NCBI RefSeq assembly: GCF_020099395.1
Contig: NZ_CP083590.1
Span: 2,356,001 to 2,420,000, forward strand
DNA from: Streptomyces mobaraensis
GTDB lineage: Bacteria > Actinomycetota > Actinomycetes > Streptomycetales > Streptomycetaceae
Length of the DNA stretch: 64,000 nt
Direction of reading: 5' to 3'
Part shown: piece after piece, positions 15,658 through 23,482 of the stretch
How the letters are laid out: the number at the start of each line of letters is the position of its first letter
How positions within the stretch are numbered: the stretch's first letter is position 1
Program-made: the position numbers and the translations under genes
Notes under the pieces: generated by a model
What the model saw: only the letters and a program-made list of their open reading frames with translations
Database searches by the model: none
Told to the model about the DNA's origin: nothing

Positions 15658-15668
15658 CCACTGAAAAC

Positions 15669-15686
15669 TACTAGGACGTCCTAGTA
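15669..15686. promoter_or_regulatory. Candidate operator TACTAGGACGTCCTAGTA upstream of icmA
   Basis: This is a perfect 18-bp palindrome, 119-136 bases upstream of the icmA start in an otherwise GC-rich stretch. On the minus strand TTTACT abuts it as a possible -35 box with TTCAGT 17 bases later. I infer an operator for an unidentified regulator of icmA. Confidence 0.55.
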
Positions 15687-15702
15687 AATCGTCGCGCAAG
15701 AA

Positions 15703-15731
15703 GGCCCCGGACACAAGGGGCGTCCGGGGCC
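15703..15731. terminator. Hairpin terminator after the DUF3817 gene
   Basis: GGCCCCGGAC and GTCCGGGGCC form a perfect 10-bp stem around a 9-base loop, about 47 bases past the stop at 15,778. Confidence 0.65.
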
Positions 15732-15777
15732 GTTCGTCCTCGGGGCGCCACCCCGCCGGGCGGGGCGGGCGGCGGGG

Positions 15778-16119
15778 TCAGGCGACGGGCGACGCGGCGG
15801 GCGCGGCCTCGGCGAAGAGGGGCTCCAGCTCGCGGGTGACCTTGCGCTCGACGAAGAACGCGGCCGTCGGGATGGTGCCCGCCAGCAGGATCCAGGCCAG
15901 CCGGCCGAAGGGCCACTTGGCCTTGGAGCCCATGTCGAAGGCGAAGACGAGGTAGACGACGTAGAGCCAGCCGTGGGCGATGGCGACGACCCGGAGGGGG
16001 CCGGCCACCCCGTCCATGTCCAGTCCGTACTTGGCGATCACGCCGATCGTCAGCAGGACCAGCAGCACGCCGGTGATGTAGGCCAGGGCACGGTAGCGGG
16101 TCAGGACGGAGCGCTTCAT
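15778..16119 (-). CDS. DUF3817 small integral membrane protein
   Basis: The 113-residue protein has three membrane helices: ALAYITGVLLVLLTIGVIAK, the segment around HGWLYVVYLVFAFDMG, and LAWILLAGTIPTAAFFVERK. The HGWLY and KWP/ERK signatures are typical of DUF3817. A paralogue lies at 17,183-17,527. The next gene upstream on the strand is a MarR regulator, 119 bases away. Function is unknown. Confidence 0.85.
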   Translation of the reverse strand: MKRSVLTRYRALAYITGVLLVLLTIGVIAKYGLDMDGVAGPLRVVAIAHGWLYVVYLVFAFDMGSKAKWPFGRLAWILLAGTIPTAAFFVERKVTRELEPLFAEAAPAASPVA

Positions 16120-16238
16120 GGGGAGAGCGTAACGGCACCTTCCGGGGCGATCTTCGCCGCCCCTGGCGTGTGCGAAGGGTGCCTGGTGGGACGGGTGGTG
16201 GCGTGTCGCGCGGCGCCGCGGAGAGCGCCGCCGCGGCA

Positions 16239-16763
16239 TCAGCCGGCCGCCGACTCGTCCTCCGTGAAGTCCGACGCCGCCACCCGCAGCGGCCGCAGGA
16301 TCCGGAAGATCTCCGCGCACTCCTCCGCGCCGTACACGCCCAGCCCGAAGTCCATCGCCATCAGGTCCCGCGTCGCCGCCTCGACGACCTCGCGCCCCTT
16401 GTCGGTGATCGACGCGAGCGTGCCACGCCCGTCCCTCGGGTTGGGACGCTTGTCCACGAAACCGGCCGTGACCAGGCGGTCCACCGTGTTGGTCACCGAT
16501 GTGGGGTGCACCATCAACCGCTCCCCGATCTTGGACATCGGGAGCTCTCCGGCCTTGGAGAAGGTGAGCAGCACCAGCGCCTCATAGCGCGCGAACGTCA
16601 GCCCGTACGGCTTGACGACGGCGTCGACCTGGCCGAGCAGGATCTGGTGCGCCCGCATGATCGACGTGATCGCGGCCATGGACGGCACCGCACCCCAGCG
16701 CCGCTCCCACAGTTCGTCGGCGCGGGCGATGGGGTCGAAGGGGAGGCTGAGCGGCTTGGACAC
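16239..16763 (-). CDS. MarR family transcriptional regulator
   Basis: The 174-residue protein has a winged helix-turn-helix at about residues 58-118, with LPMSKIGERLMVHPTSVTNT as the DNA-reading part and DKRPNPRDGRGTLASITDKG as the wing. The frame starts with GTG at 16,763 without a clear ribosome site. It lies between the two DUF3817 genes and is probably transcribed with the downstream one. Ligand and targets are unknown. Confidence 0.9.
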   Translation of the reverse strand: MSKPLSLPFDPIARADELWERRWGAVPSMAAITSIMRAHQILLGQVDAVVKPYGLTFARYEALVLLTFSKAGELPMSKIGERLMVHPTSVTNTVDRLVTAGFVDKRPNPRDGRGTLASITDKGREVVEAATRDLMAMDFGLGVYGAEECAEIFRILRPLRVAASDFTEDESAAG

Positions 16764-16892
16764 GGCATGAGCCTATCGCCCGGCCTTATGGCGAGCGCCG
16801 GCGTTCCGCACTTCGGACGGCCCCCTCAGGGGTGGGACGCGGGCGGCGGCCTCCCCGGTTGTACGGAACGAGGCCGCGCCGCGCCGCCGCCG

Positions 16893-17186
16893 TCAGGACG
16901 CCAGGTGGCGCTCCACCGTCTCGACCTTGCTGGTGAGGCCGTCGGTGACGCCCTGCCGGATGTCCGCCTTCAGGACGAGGGAGACCCGGCCGCAGCGGGC
17001 CTCGACGGCCTGGACGGCGCGCTTGACGACGTCCATGACCTCGTCCCACTCGCCTTCCAGGGAGGTGAACATGGCGTCGGTACGGTTCGGCAGACCGGAG
17101 GAGCGGACGACGCGCACCGCTTCCGCGACGTACGCGCCGACGTCCTCACCGGCACCGATGGGGGTGACGGAAAACGCGACGATCAC
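16893..17186 (-). CDS. Thiamine-binding-type protein (DUF77/MTH1187 family)
   Basis: The 97-residue protein starts [20 protein letters not shown] and contains [20 protein letters not shown], matching the small ferredoxin-like DUF77 family, some members of which bind thiamine. The GTG start at 17,186 overlaps the stop of the upstream DUF3817 gene as GTGA, so the two are translationally coupled. Confidence 0.85.
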   Translation of the reverse strand: MIVAFSVTPIGAGEDVGAYVAEAVRVVRSSGLPNRTDAMFTSLEGEWDEVMDVVKRAVQAVEARCGRVSLVLKADIRQGVTDGLTSKVETVERHLAS

Positions 17187-17527
17187 GCGCCGACCACGCC
17201 TTCCTTGCGGGCCCGGGCGGCCATGACGCTCGCCTCGGCCTCGCGGCGGAGCTTGCGGTCGGCGAAGAAGCCGCCGAGCGGGAGGACGGAGAGGACGAAG
17301 TAGAGGACGGCGGTCTTCGTCTCCCACTTGGCCCGTTTCCAGGCGTCGACCCAGAAGATCACGTAGGTGATGAAGAGGAAGCCGTGCACCATGCCCATGG
17401 CCGGGACGGCGTTGAAGTCGGTGGTCCGCTTGAGGATCGAGCACGTGATCAGCAGCAGGAACGACGTGGCCTCGGGCGCGGAGATCAGCCGGAGCCGGCG
17501 CAGAGCGGAGGCGGTCTTGAGGTCCAC
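17183..17527 (-). CDS. DUF3817 integral membrane protein, paralogue 2
   Basis: The 114-residue protein resembles the one at 15,778, with helices around [34 protein letters not shown] and [20 protein letters not shown]. The GTG at 17,527 is preceded by AAAGGG. It overlaps the DUF77 gene by four bases. A sharply defined inverted repeat of Rex/CRP type lies 55 bases upstream, suggesting redox or cAMP-type control. Confidence 0.85.
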   Translation of the reverse strand: MDLKTASALRRLRLISAPEATSFLLLITCSILKRTTDFNAVPAMGMVHGFLFITYVIFWVDAWKRAKWETKTAVLYFVLSVLPLGGFFADRKLRREAEASVMAARARKEGVVGA

Positions 17528-17581
17528 GGGTGAGCACCCTTTCCGTCGGGAGTGGCGGGACGGTCACGCACTGCAGCGATC

Positions 17582-17599
17582 TTGTGAGTGCGTTCACAA
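17582..17599. promoter_or_regulatory. Rex- or CRP-like operator TTGTGAGTGCGTTCACAA
   Basis: The site has perfect TTGTGA/TCACAA arms (extended by C/G) around six bases. On the minus strand it reads TTGTGAACGCACTCACAA, close to the Streptomyces Rex operator form TGTGAACG(N)TTCACA. It also satisfies the CRP pattern TGTGA-N6-TCACA. It lies between the DUF3817 and AIM24 divergent genes. Confidence 0.55.
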
Positions 17600-17735
17600 G
17601 TTCTGACCATTGTTGCAGTTACCGCCGACACCCCAGGCTCCGGGTGGTGTTCGAGCCCATACCAGGGGTCTTATCAGGGACGATTCCGGGGTCTCTCCGG
17701 GACCGGGGGCCTGTCGGAGCGGCGCCGCCGCCCGC

Positions 17736-17741
17736 TAGCGT
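17736..17741 (+). promoter_or_regulatory. -10 element of a probably leaderless AIM24 operon
   Basis: TAGCGT is followed after six bases by the GTG at 17,748, with no ribosome site. Confidence 0.45.
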
Positions 17742-17747
17742 CGAGGC

Positions 17748-18386
17748 GTGGCACAGTTTCGGCTCCAAGGGAGCAAAGTCCTCGCCGTCGACATGGCGGG
17801 CGACGCGGTCAAGGCCAAGAACGGGGCCATGGTCGCGTACGAGGGCGACATGACATTCAAGAAGATGACCGGTGGCGGTGACGGCCTGCGCGGCATGGTC
17901 ACCCGCCGGCTCACGGGGGAACAGATGACGGTCATGGAGGTGAAGGGGCACGGCACCTGCTACTTCGCCGACCGCGCGAGCGAGATCAACCTGGTGAACC
18001 TCCAGGGCGAGACGCTGTACGTGGAGGCGAGCAATCTCCTCTGCACCGACTCGGCGCTGCGCACCGGCACGTCGTTCACCGGCCTGCGCGGGGCGTCCCA
18101 GGGCAACGGCCTGTTCACGACGACCGTGGAGGGCACCGGCCAGGCGGCGATCCTCTCGGACGGCACGGCGATCGTGCTGCGGGTGACGCCGCAGACGCCG
18201 CTGTCGGTCGACCCGGGGGCGTACATCGCGCACACCGGCGGGCTGCGGCAGCACTTCCAGTCCGGCGTCAACTTCCGGACGTTCCTGGGCGAGGGATCCG
18301 GCGAGGCGTTCCAGATCCGTTTCGAGGGCGACGGGCTGGTGTACGTGCAGCCGAGCGAGCGCACCACGTTCGGGGGTGACGTCTGA
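17748..18386 (+). CDS. AIM24 family protein 1
   Basis: The 212-residue protein belongs to the AIM24 (DUF124) family, a beta-helical fold related to TRAP. It starts AQFRLQGSKVLAVDMAGDAV and has the Gly-rich EGDGLVYVQPSER ending. It is the first of three consecutive family members whose reading frames overlap (1 base, then 4 bases), which indicates coupled translation and probably a hetero-oligomer. The biochemical role of bacterial AIM24 proteins is not established. Confidence 0.9.
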   Translation: MAQFRLQGSKVLAVDMAGDAVKAKNGAMVAYEGDMTFKKMTGGGDGLRGMVTRRLTGEQMTVMEVKGHGTCYFADRASEINLVNLQGETLYVEASNLLCTDSALRTGTSFTGLRGASQGNGLFTTTVEGTGQAAILSDGTAIVLRVTPQTPLSVDPGAYIAHTGGLRQHFQSGVNFRTFLGEGSGEAFQIRFEGDGLVYVQPSERTTFGGDV

Positions 18387-19036
18387 TGCCGTTCCGTTCA
18401 CTGAACTCGCGGATGGTCGAGGCCCAGGTGATCCCGGGGCAGCGGCTGTTCAGCCAGCGCGGGGCGATGCTCGCGTACAAGGGGGACGTCTCCTTCACCC
18501 CCAGCATCACGGGCGGCCAGGGCGGCGTCATGGGGATGATCGGCCGCCGGATCGCCAACGAGGCCACGCCGCTGATGACGGTGGAGGGCAGCGGCACGGT
18601 GATGTTCGGGCACGGCGGGCACCACGTCCATGTGATCGAACTGACCGGTGACACCCTCTATGTGGAGGCGGACCGGCTGCTGGCGTTCGACGGTTCGCTC
18701 CAGCAGGGCACGATGTTCATGGGGTCGCAGGGCGGCGTGATGGGCATGGTGCGCGGCCAGGTGACGGGCCAGGGCCTCTTCACCACGACCCTCAAGGGCC
18801 ATGGCGCGGTGGCGGTGATGGCGCACGGCGGCTTCATCGAGCTGCCGATCCAGCCGCAGCGGCCGGTGCACGTCGACCCCCAGGCGTATGTGGCGCACCG
18901 CGGCGACGTGCGCAACAAGCTGTCGACGGCGATCGGCTGGCGGGAGATGATCGGCCGTGGCTCGGGCGAGGCGTTCCAGCTCGAACTGTCGGGCAACGGC
19001 ACGGTGTTCGTGCAGGCGTCGGAGGAGAAGCTGTGA
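18386..19036 (+). CDS. AIM24 family protein 2
   Basis: The 216-residue protein begins PFRSLNSRMVEAQVIPGQRLFS and has repeated Gly-rich beta strands (GGQGGVMGMIGRR, GNGTVFVQASEEK). Its ATG shares one base with the TGA of the preceding gene. The conserved ending FQLELSGNGTVFVQ parallels its two neighbours, so the trio probably arose by tandem duplication. Confidence 0.9.
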   Translation: MPFRSLNSRMVEAQVIPGQRLFSQRGAMLAYKGDVSFTPSITGGQGGVMGMIGRRIANEATPLMTVEGSGTVMFGHGGHHVHVIELTGDTLYVEADRLLAFDGSLQQGTMFMGSQGGVMGMVRGQVTGQGLFTTTLKGHGAVAVMAHGGFIELPIQPQRPVHVDPQAYVAHRGDVRNKLSTAIGWREMIGRGSGEAFQLELSGNGTVFVQASEEKL

Positions 19037-19809
19037 ACGGCCCGGTCATCCATGACGCGCACTCGCTGCCGGTCAACGACAACGTCAACCCCTACGCGTT
19101 CAGCGTGGATCTCGACGGCCAGTGGTTCCTGCAGAAGGGGAAGATGATCGCCTACTTCGGGCAGATCAGCTTCCACGGCATCGGCCACGGCCCGCTGGAC
19201 CGGCTGATCCGGAGCAGTTTCCACTCGCCGCTGCACGCCGCGGACTGGGTGGTGGCCGAGGGGCGGGGCAGGATGCTGCTCGCGGACCGGTCGTTCGACG
19301 TCAACTCGTACGACCTGGAGGAGGGCAACCTGACCGTGCGGTCGGGGAATCTGCTCGCCTACCAGCCGACCCTGGCCCTCAAGCAGTCGATCATCCCGGG
19401 GTTCGTGACGCTCATCGGCACGGGGAAGTTCGTGGCCGCGTCCAACGGGCCCGTGGTCTTCGTGGAGCCGCCGATCCGGGTGGATCCACAGGCGCTGGTC
19501 GGCTGGGCGGACTGCCCCGCGCCGTGCCACCACTACGACCACGGGTACATGCGCGGAGTGCTGGGCGGGGTGCGGATGTTCACCGGGCTCGGCGGGACGT
19601 CCGGCGAGGAGCACCAGTTCGAGTTCGTCGGCGCCGGGACCGTACTGCTCCAGTCCAGCGAGCAGTTGATGGCCGAACAGCCCACGGGGGCGCCGCCGGA
19701 CGAGGCGGGCGTGCCCTCGGGCGGGACGCCCTCGACGCATGGGAATCAGCCATCCGTTCCCCGGCTGCCCGGCCAGTTGGGAGACCTCCAGCGCCGCTTC
19801 GGGCTGTGA
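19033..19809 (+). CDS. AIM24 family protein 3
   Basis: The 258-residue protein is the longest of the three, with a Pro/Gly-rich C-terminal extension after the family ending FEFVGAGTVLLQSSEQ. The GTG start overlaps the previous stop as GTGA. A CPAPCHHYDHGY segment adds Cys and His residues not seen in the other two. The downstream MarR gene has its own promoter-like element and is probably separate. Confidence 0.88.
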   Translation: MNGPVIHDAHSLPVNDNVNPYAFSVDLDGQWFLQKGKMIAYFGQISFHGIGHGPLDRLIRSSFHSPLHAADWVVAEGRGRMLLADRSFDVNSYDLEEGNLTVRSGNLLAYQPTLALKQSIIPGFVTLIGTGKFVAASNGPVVFVEPPIRVDPQALVGWADCPAPCHHYDHGYMRGVLGGVRMFTGLGGTSGEEHQFEFVGAGTVLLQSSEQLMAEQPTGAPPDEAGVPSGGTPSTHGNQPSVPRLPGQLGDLQRRFGL

Positions 19810-19897
19810 GCGGTACCCTGCGGAGTGTGACGTCGAACGCCTGACCTCCCGTTCCGGCCCCCACATTCCAATTGGTTCGCTTTTCAACTTTCTTAGG

Positions 19898-19903
19898 TAG
19901 AAT
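19898..19903 (+). promoter_or_regulatory. -10 element of a probably leaderless marR
   Basis: TAGAAT lies six bases before the ATG at 19,910 in a locally AT-rich stretch (19,866-19,900). No ribosome site is present. Confidence 0.55.
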
Positions 19904-19909
19904 CTCACC

Positions 19910-20386
19910 ATGGACACCGAGAACGGCACACGTTGGCTCAGCGATGAGGAACAGCGCACCTGGCGTGCCCACCTGGACGTCAGCCGACTGCTGATGCATC
20001 AGCTCGAACGGGACCTCCAGCCGTTCGGACTGACCAACAACGACTACGAGATCCTGGTCAACCTCTCCGAGTCGAAGGACCACCGGATGCGGATGAGCGA
20101 TCTCGCCGCCGCGACCCTCCAGTCGAAGAGCCGCCTCTCGCACCAGATCACGCGCATGGAGAACGCGGGTCTCGTCCGCCGGGAGAACTGCGAGTCCGAC
20201 CGGCGGGGGCTGTTCGCCGTCCTCACCGACCAGGGCTGGGAAACCATGCGGAAGGTGGCCCCGCACCATGTGGCGTCCGTCCGGCAGCACTTCATCGATC
20301 TGCTGTCGCCGGACGAGCTCAAGGCGCTGAGCTCCTCGCTGGCGCCGGTGGCGGAGCACCTGCGCGCCGCGCGGGGCAAAGGCTGA
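19910..20386 (+). CDS. MarR family transcriptional regulator
   Basis: The 158-residue protein has the MarR dimer and winged-helix layout: PFGLTNNDYEILVNLSES, then MRMSDLAAATLQSKSRLSHQ as recognition part and ENAGLVRRENCESDRRGLFA as wing. It stands alone between the AIM24 operon and converging meaB, with a strong terminator after it. Targets are unknown. Confidence 0.92.
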   Translation: MDTENGTRWLSDEEQRTWRAHLDVSRLLMHQLERDLQPFGLTNNDYEILVNLSESKDHRMRMSDLAAATLQSKSRLSHQITRMENAGLVRRENCESDRRGLFAVLTDQGWETMRKVAPHHVASVRQHFIDLLSPDELKALSSSLAPVAEHLRAARGKG

Positions 20387-20404
20387 CCCTCGGGACGCCG
20401 TGGT

Positions 20405-20443
20405 CCGGCCGTGCGCTCCCCGAGCCGGGGAGCGCACGGCCGG
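20405..20443. terminator. Bidirectional hairpin terminator between marR and meaB
   Basis: A perfect 17-bp stem (20,405-20,421 with 20,427-20,443) has a 5-base loop. Degenerate GAGCGCACG repeats follow up to 20,505. Confidence 0.8.
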
Positions 20444-20512
20444 GCTCCACGCCTCCGCGCCGGAGCGCACGACCGGACCGCACGCCCCCGCGTCACAGCG
20501 CACGCCAGGGCC

Positions 20513-21472
20513 TCACGCCCCCGCCGTCAGCCCCGCCACCAGCTCGTCCGCCGCCGTGTACGGGTCCAGCGACCCGTCCAGCACCCGCGCCGCCAGGACG
20601 CCCACGTCCCGGCCGCCGCGCAGGTCGCCGATGCGCGAGCGCAGCGCGGTGACCGCGATGCGCTCGATCTCGTGCGCCACCCGGGCCGCACGGCGCTCCG
20701 CGAGGACGCCGTTCTCCTCCATCCAGGCCCGGTGCTTCTCCAGCGCCTCGACCACCTCGTCGGTGCCCTCGCCGCGGGCCGCCACGGTCTTCACGATCGG
20801 CGGCCGCCAGTCGCCAGGCTTGCGGGCCTCGCCCAGCCCCAGCATGTGGTTGAGCTCCCGGGCCGTCGCGTCCGCGCCGTCCCGGTCCGCCTTGTTGACC
20901 ACGTAGACGTCGCCGATCTCCAGGATCCCGGCCTTCGCCGCCTGGATCCCGTCGCCCATGCCCGGGGCCAGCAGCACCACCGTCGTGTCGGCCTCGGAGG
21001 CGATGTCCACCTCGGACTGGCCCACGCCCACGGTCTCCACCAGCACCACGTCGCAGCCGGCCGCGTCCAGGACGCGGATCGCCTGCGGCGCGGCCCAGGA
21101 GAGGCCGCCCAGGTGCCCGCGGGTGGCCATCGACCTGATGTACACCCCCGGGTCGGAGGCGTGCTCCGACATCCGCACCCGGTCGCCCAGCAGGGCGCCC
21201 CCGGAGAACGGCGAGGACGGGTCGACGGCCAGCACCCCCACCCGCTTGCCCCGCCGCCGGTAGGCGGAGACCAGGGCCGAGGTGGAGGTGGACTTGCCGA
21301 CCCCGGGCGAGCCGGTGAGCCCGACGACGTAGGCCCCGCCGGCGAGCGGCGCCAGCGCCGCCATCACCTCGCGGAGCTGCGGGGACGCCCCCTCCACCAG
21401 CGAGATCAGCCGGGCGACGGCGCGCGGACCGCCGGCCCGGGCCTGCTCGACCAGCCTGGTCACGTCCGCCAT
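20513..21472 (-). CDS. meaB: MeaB-type G-protein chaperone of B12-dependent acyl-CoA mutase
   Basis: The 319-residue P-loop GTPase has Walker A GSPGVGKST (residues 54-62), the DPSSPFSGGALLGDRVRM switch region, VETVGVGQSEVD and the NKAD guanine motif. MeaB proteins guard and reactivate methylmalonyl-CoA mutase and gate cofactor loading; a role with IcmA or MutAB is inferred. The frame extends upstream, but the ATG at 21,472 is preceded by AAGGAG and directly precedes the conserved start. The thiolase gene lies 62 bases upstream on the same strand, so the two may be one operon. Confidence 0.93.
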   Translation of the reverse strand: MADVTRLVEQARAGGPRAVARLISLVEGASPQLREVMAALAPLAGGAYVVGLTGSPGVGKSTSTSALVSAYRRRGKRVGVLAVDPSSPFSGGALLGDRVRMSEHASDPGVYIRSMATRGHLGGLSWAAPQAIRVLDAAGCDVVLVETVGVGQSEVDIASEADTTVVLLAPGMGDGIQAAKAGILEIGDVYVVNKADRDGADATARELNHMLGLGEARKPGDWRPPIVKTVAARGEGTDEVVEALEKHRAWMEENGVLAERRAARVAHEIERIAVTALRSRIGDLRGGRDVGVLAARVLDGSLDPYTAADELVAGLTAGA

Positions 21473-21534
21473 CGCCGCTCCTTCCGCCGTCCGCCGGTGG
21501 GCCGGGCCGTCACTCGTCCTGGATGCGGGTGCCG

Positions 21535-22746
21535 TCACTTGCCCGGCACGCGGATGATCAGGGCGTCGCCCTGGCCGCCGCCGCCGCACAGCGCCGCGGC
21601 GCCGACCCCGCCGCCCCGCCGGCGCAGCTCCAGGGCGAGGTGGAGGACCGTCCGGGCGCCGGACATGCCGATGGGGTGGCCCAGCGCGATGGCACCGCCG
21701 TTGACGTTCACCTTTTCCGGCGATACCCCCAGATCCTTGATTGACTGCACAAGAACCGCCGCGAAAGCCTCATTGATCTCGATCAGGTCCAGATCGTCGA
21801 CCGTCAGCCCCTCCTTGGACAGGGCGTGCAGGATCGCGTTGGACGGCTGCGAGTGCAGCGAGTTGTCGGGACCGGCCACATTGCCGTGGGCGCCGATCTC
21901 GGCGATCCACTCCAGGCCCAGCTCCTCGGCCTTGGCCTTGCTCATCACGACCACGGCCGCGGCGCCGTCGGAGATCTGCGAGGAGGTGCCGGCGGTGATG
22001 GTGCCGTCCTTGCTGAACGAGGGCTTGAGCTTGCCGAGCACCTCGACGGTGGTGTCGCCGCGGACGCCCTCGTCCTTGCTGAAGACCACCGGCTCGCCCT
22101 TGCGCTGCGGCACCGCGACCGGGGTGATCTCGGCGTCGAACAGGCCGTTCTTCTGGGCGGCGGCGGCCCGCTGGTGGGAGCGGGCGCCGATCTCGTCCTG
22201 CGCGGCGCGGCCGATGCCCAGCCGGGTGTTGTGCTTCTCGGTCGACTCGCCCATGGCGATGGCCTCGAACGGGTCGGTGAGCCCGTCGTGCGCCATGGAG
22301 TCGAGCATCTCGATCGCGCCGTACTTGTAGCCCTCGCGCGACTTGGGCAGCAGGTGCGGGGCGTTGGTCATCGACTCCTGGCCGCCCGCGACCACGATCT
22401 CGAACTCGCCCGCGCGGATGAGCTGGTCGGCCAGCGCGATGGCGTCGAGGCCGGACAGGCACACCTTGTTGACGGTCAGTGCCGGGACGTTCATGGGGAT
22501 GCCGCCGTGCACGGCGGCCTGGCGGGCGGGGATCTGCCCGGCGCCGGCCTGCAGCACCTGACCCATGATCACGTACTGCACCTGGTCACCGCCGATGCCG
22601 GCCCGGTCGAGCGCGGCCTTGATGGCGAAACCGCCCAGTTCGGCCGCGGAGAAGGAGCGCAGGGAGCCGAGGAGGCGGCCCATGGGCGTCCGGGCCCCGG
22701 CGACGATCACTGAGGTGGGGGCGGTCGAACCGTTCGTACCAGACAT
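21535..22746 (-). CDS. Acetyl-CoA C-acetyltransferase (thiolase)
   Basis: The 403-residue protein condenses or cleaves acetoacetyl-CoA. The nucleophile is Cys96 in [15 protein letters not shown], the base region is [16 protein letters not shown], and the second Cys is in [14 protein letters not shown]. Length and motifs fit biosynthetic or degradative thiolases; which direction dominates is not readable. It is divergent from methylmalonyl-CoA epimerase. Its promoter region carries a candidate operator also found before the thioredoxin-like gene. Confidence 0.93.
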   Translation of the reverse strand: MSGTNGSTAPTSVIVAGARTPMGRLLGSLRSFSAAELGGFAIKAALDRAGIGGDQVQYVIMGQVLQAGAGQIPARQAAVHGGIPMNVPALTVNKVCLSGLDAIALADQLIRAGEFEIVVAGGQESMTNAPHLLPKSREGYKYGAIEMLDSMAHDGLTDPFEAIAMGESTEKHNTRLGIGRAAQDEIGARSHQRAAAAQKNGLFDAEITPVAVPQRKGEPVVFSKDEGVRGDTTVEVLGKLKPSFSKDGTITAGTSSQISDGAAAVVVMSKAKAEELGLEWIAEIGAHGNVAGPDNSLHSQPSNAILHALSKEGLTVDDLDLIEINEAFAAVLVQSIKDLGVSPEKVNVNGGAIALGHPIGMSGARTVLHLALELRRRGGGVGAAALCGGGGQGDALIIRVPGK

Positions 22747-22790
22747 GGACGGTGCTCCTTCGGCGGAGGCGGTTAACGGTGGTTCTCGTC

Positions 22791-22819
22791 AATGTACTGA
22801 GCGGTACACCGGTCGGTCA
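22791..22819 (-). promoter_or_regulatory. Thiolase promoter overlapped by a candidate operator
   Basis: On the minus strand TGACCG (22,819-22,814) and TACATT (22,796-22,791) are separated by 17 bases. The spacer holds GTGTACCGCTCAGTAC, with two GTAC half-sites six bases apart, positioned to block polymerase. Confidence 0.5.
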
Positions 22820-22883
22820 TCGGGCGGCGGGTGTGATCGCGCGCACGTTGCGTAACCGCTCCGCGCGGCGGTGCACTGGACCC

Positions 22884-23324
22884 ATGCTGACGCGCATCGA
22901 CCACATCGGGATCGCCTGCTCCGACCTCGACGCCACCGTCGAGTTCTACCGTGCCACGTACGGCTTCGAGGTGTTCCACACGGAGGTCAACGAGGAACAG
23001 GGTGTACGCGAGGCCATGCTGAAGATCAATGAGACGTCGGACGGCGGCGCCTCCTACCTCCAGCTCCTCCAGCCGATCCGGGAGGACTCCCCGGTCGGCA
23101 AGTGGCTGGCGAAGAACGGCGAGGGCGTGCACCACATCGCGTTCGGCACGGCCGACGTCGACGCCGACGCGGCGGCCGTGCGGGACAAGGGCGTCCGCGT
23201 CCTCTACGACACCCCGCGCACCGGTTCCATGGGCTCCCGCATCACCTTCCTGCACCCCAAGGACTGCCACGGCGTGCTGACGGAACTGGTCACCTCGGCG
23301 CCCCGCCCGGCCGAGGAGCACTGA
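22884..23324 (+). CDS. mce: Methylmalonyl-CoA epimerase
   Basis: The 146-residue protein of the vicinal-oxygen-chelate fold interconverts 2R- and 2S-methylmalonyl-CoA in propionyl-CoA metabolism. The expected metal ligands are seen as His7 (IDHIGIA), Gln60 (SYLQLLQ), His84 (GVHHIAFG) and Glu134 (VLTELV). The ATG at 22,884 lies directly before the conserved MLTRIDHIGI. It is divergent from thiolase and 158 bases upstream of scy. Confidence 0.94.
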   Translation: MLTRIDHIGIACSDLDATVEFYRATYGFEVFHTEVNEEQGVREAMLKINETSDGGASYLQLLQPIREDSPVGKWLAKNGEGVHHIAFGTADVDADAAAVRDKGVRVLYDTPRTGSMGSRITFLHPKDCHGVLTELVTSAPRPAEEH

Positions 23325-23482
23325 CCCACACCTGCCCCGGCCGGTAGAGTGCAGGTTCGGCCGGGGTACGGGTGGGGCCCGGCCCAGGCTGTGCCGATGA
23401 TCTGACACCATTTCTTCGGAAGGGCGGGCTCCGGGTTCCACCACCACGCACGGGGCCGGCCACCGACGCGACCAGGGGACGG

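Noticed and set aside
16786..17049. 87-residue minus-strand frame between marR and the DUF77 gene
   Set aside because: It overlaps the DUF77 gene out of frame and is Arg/Gly/Pro-rich without a start signal.
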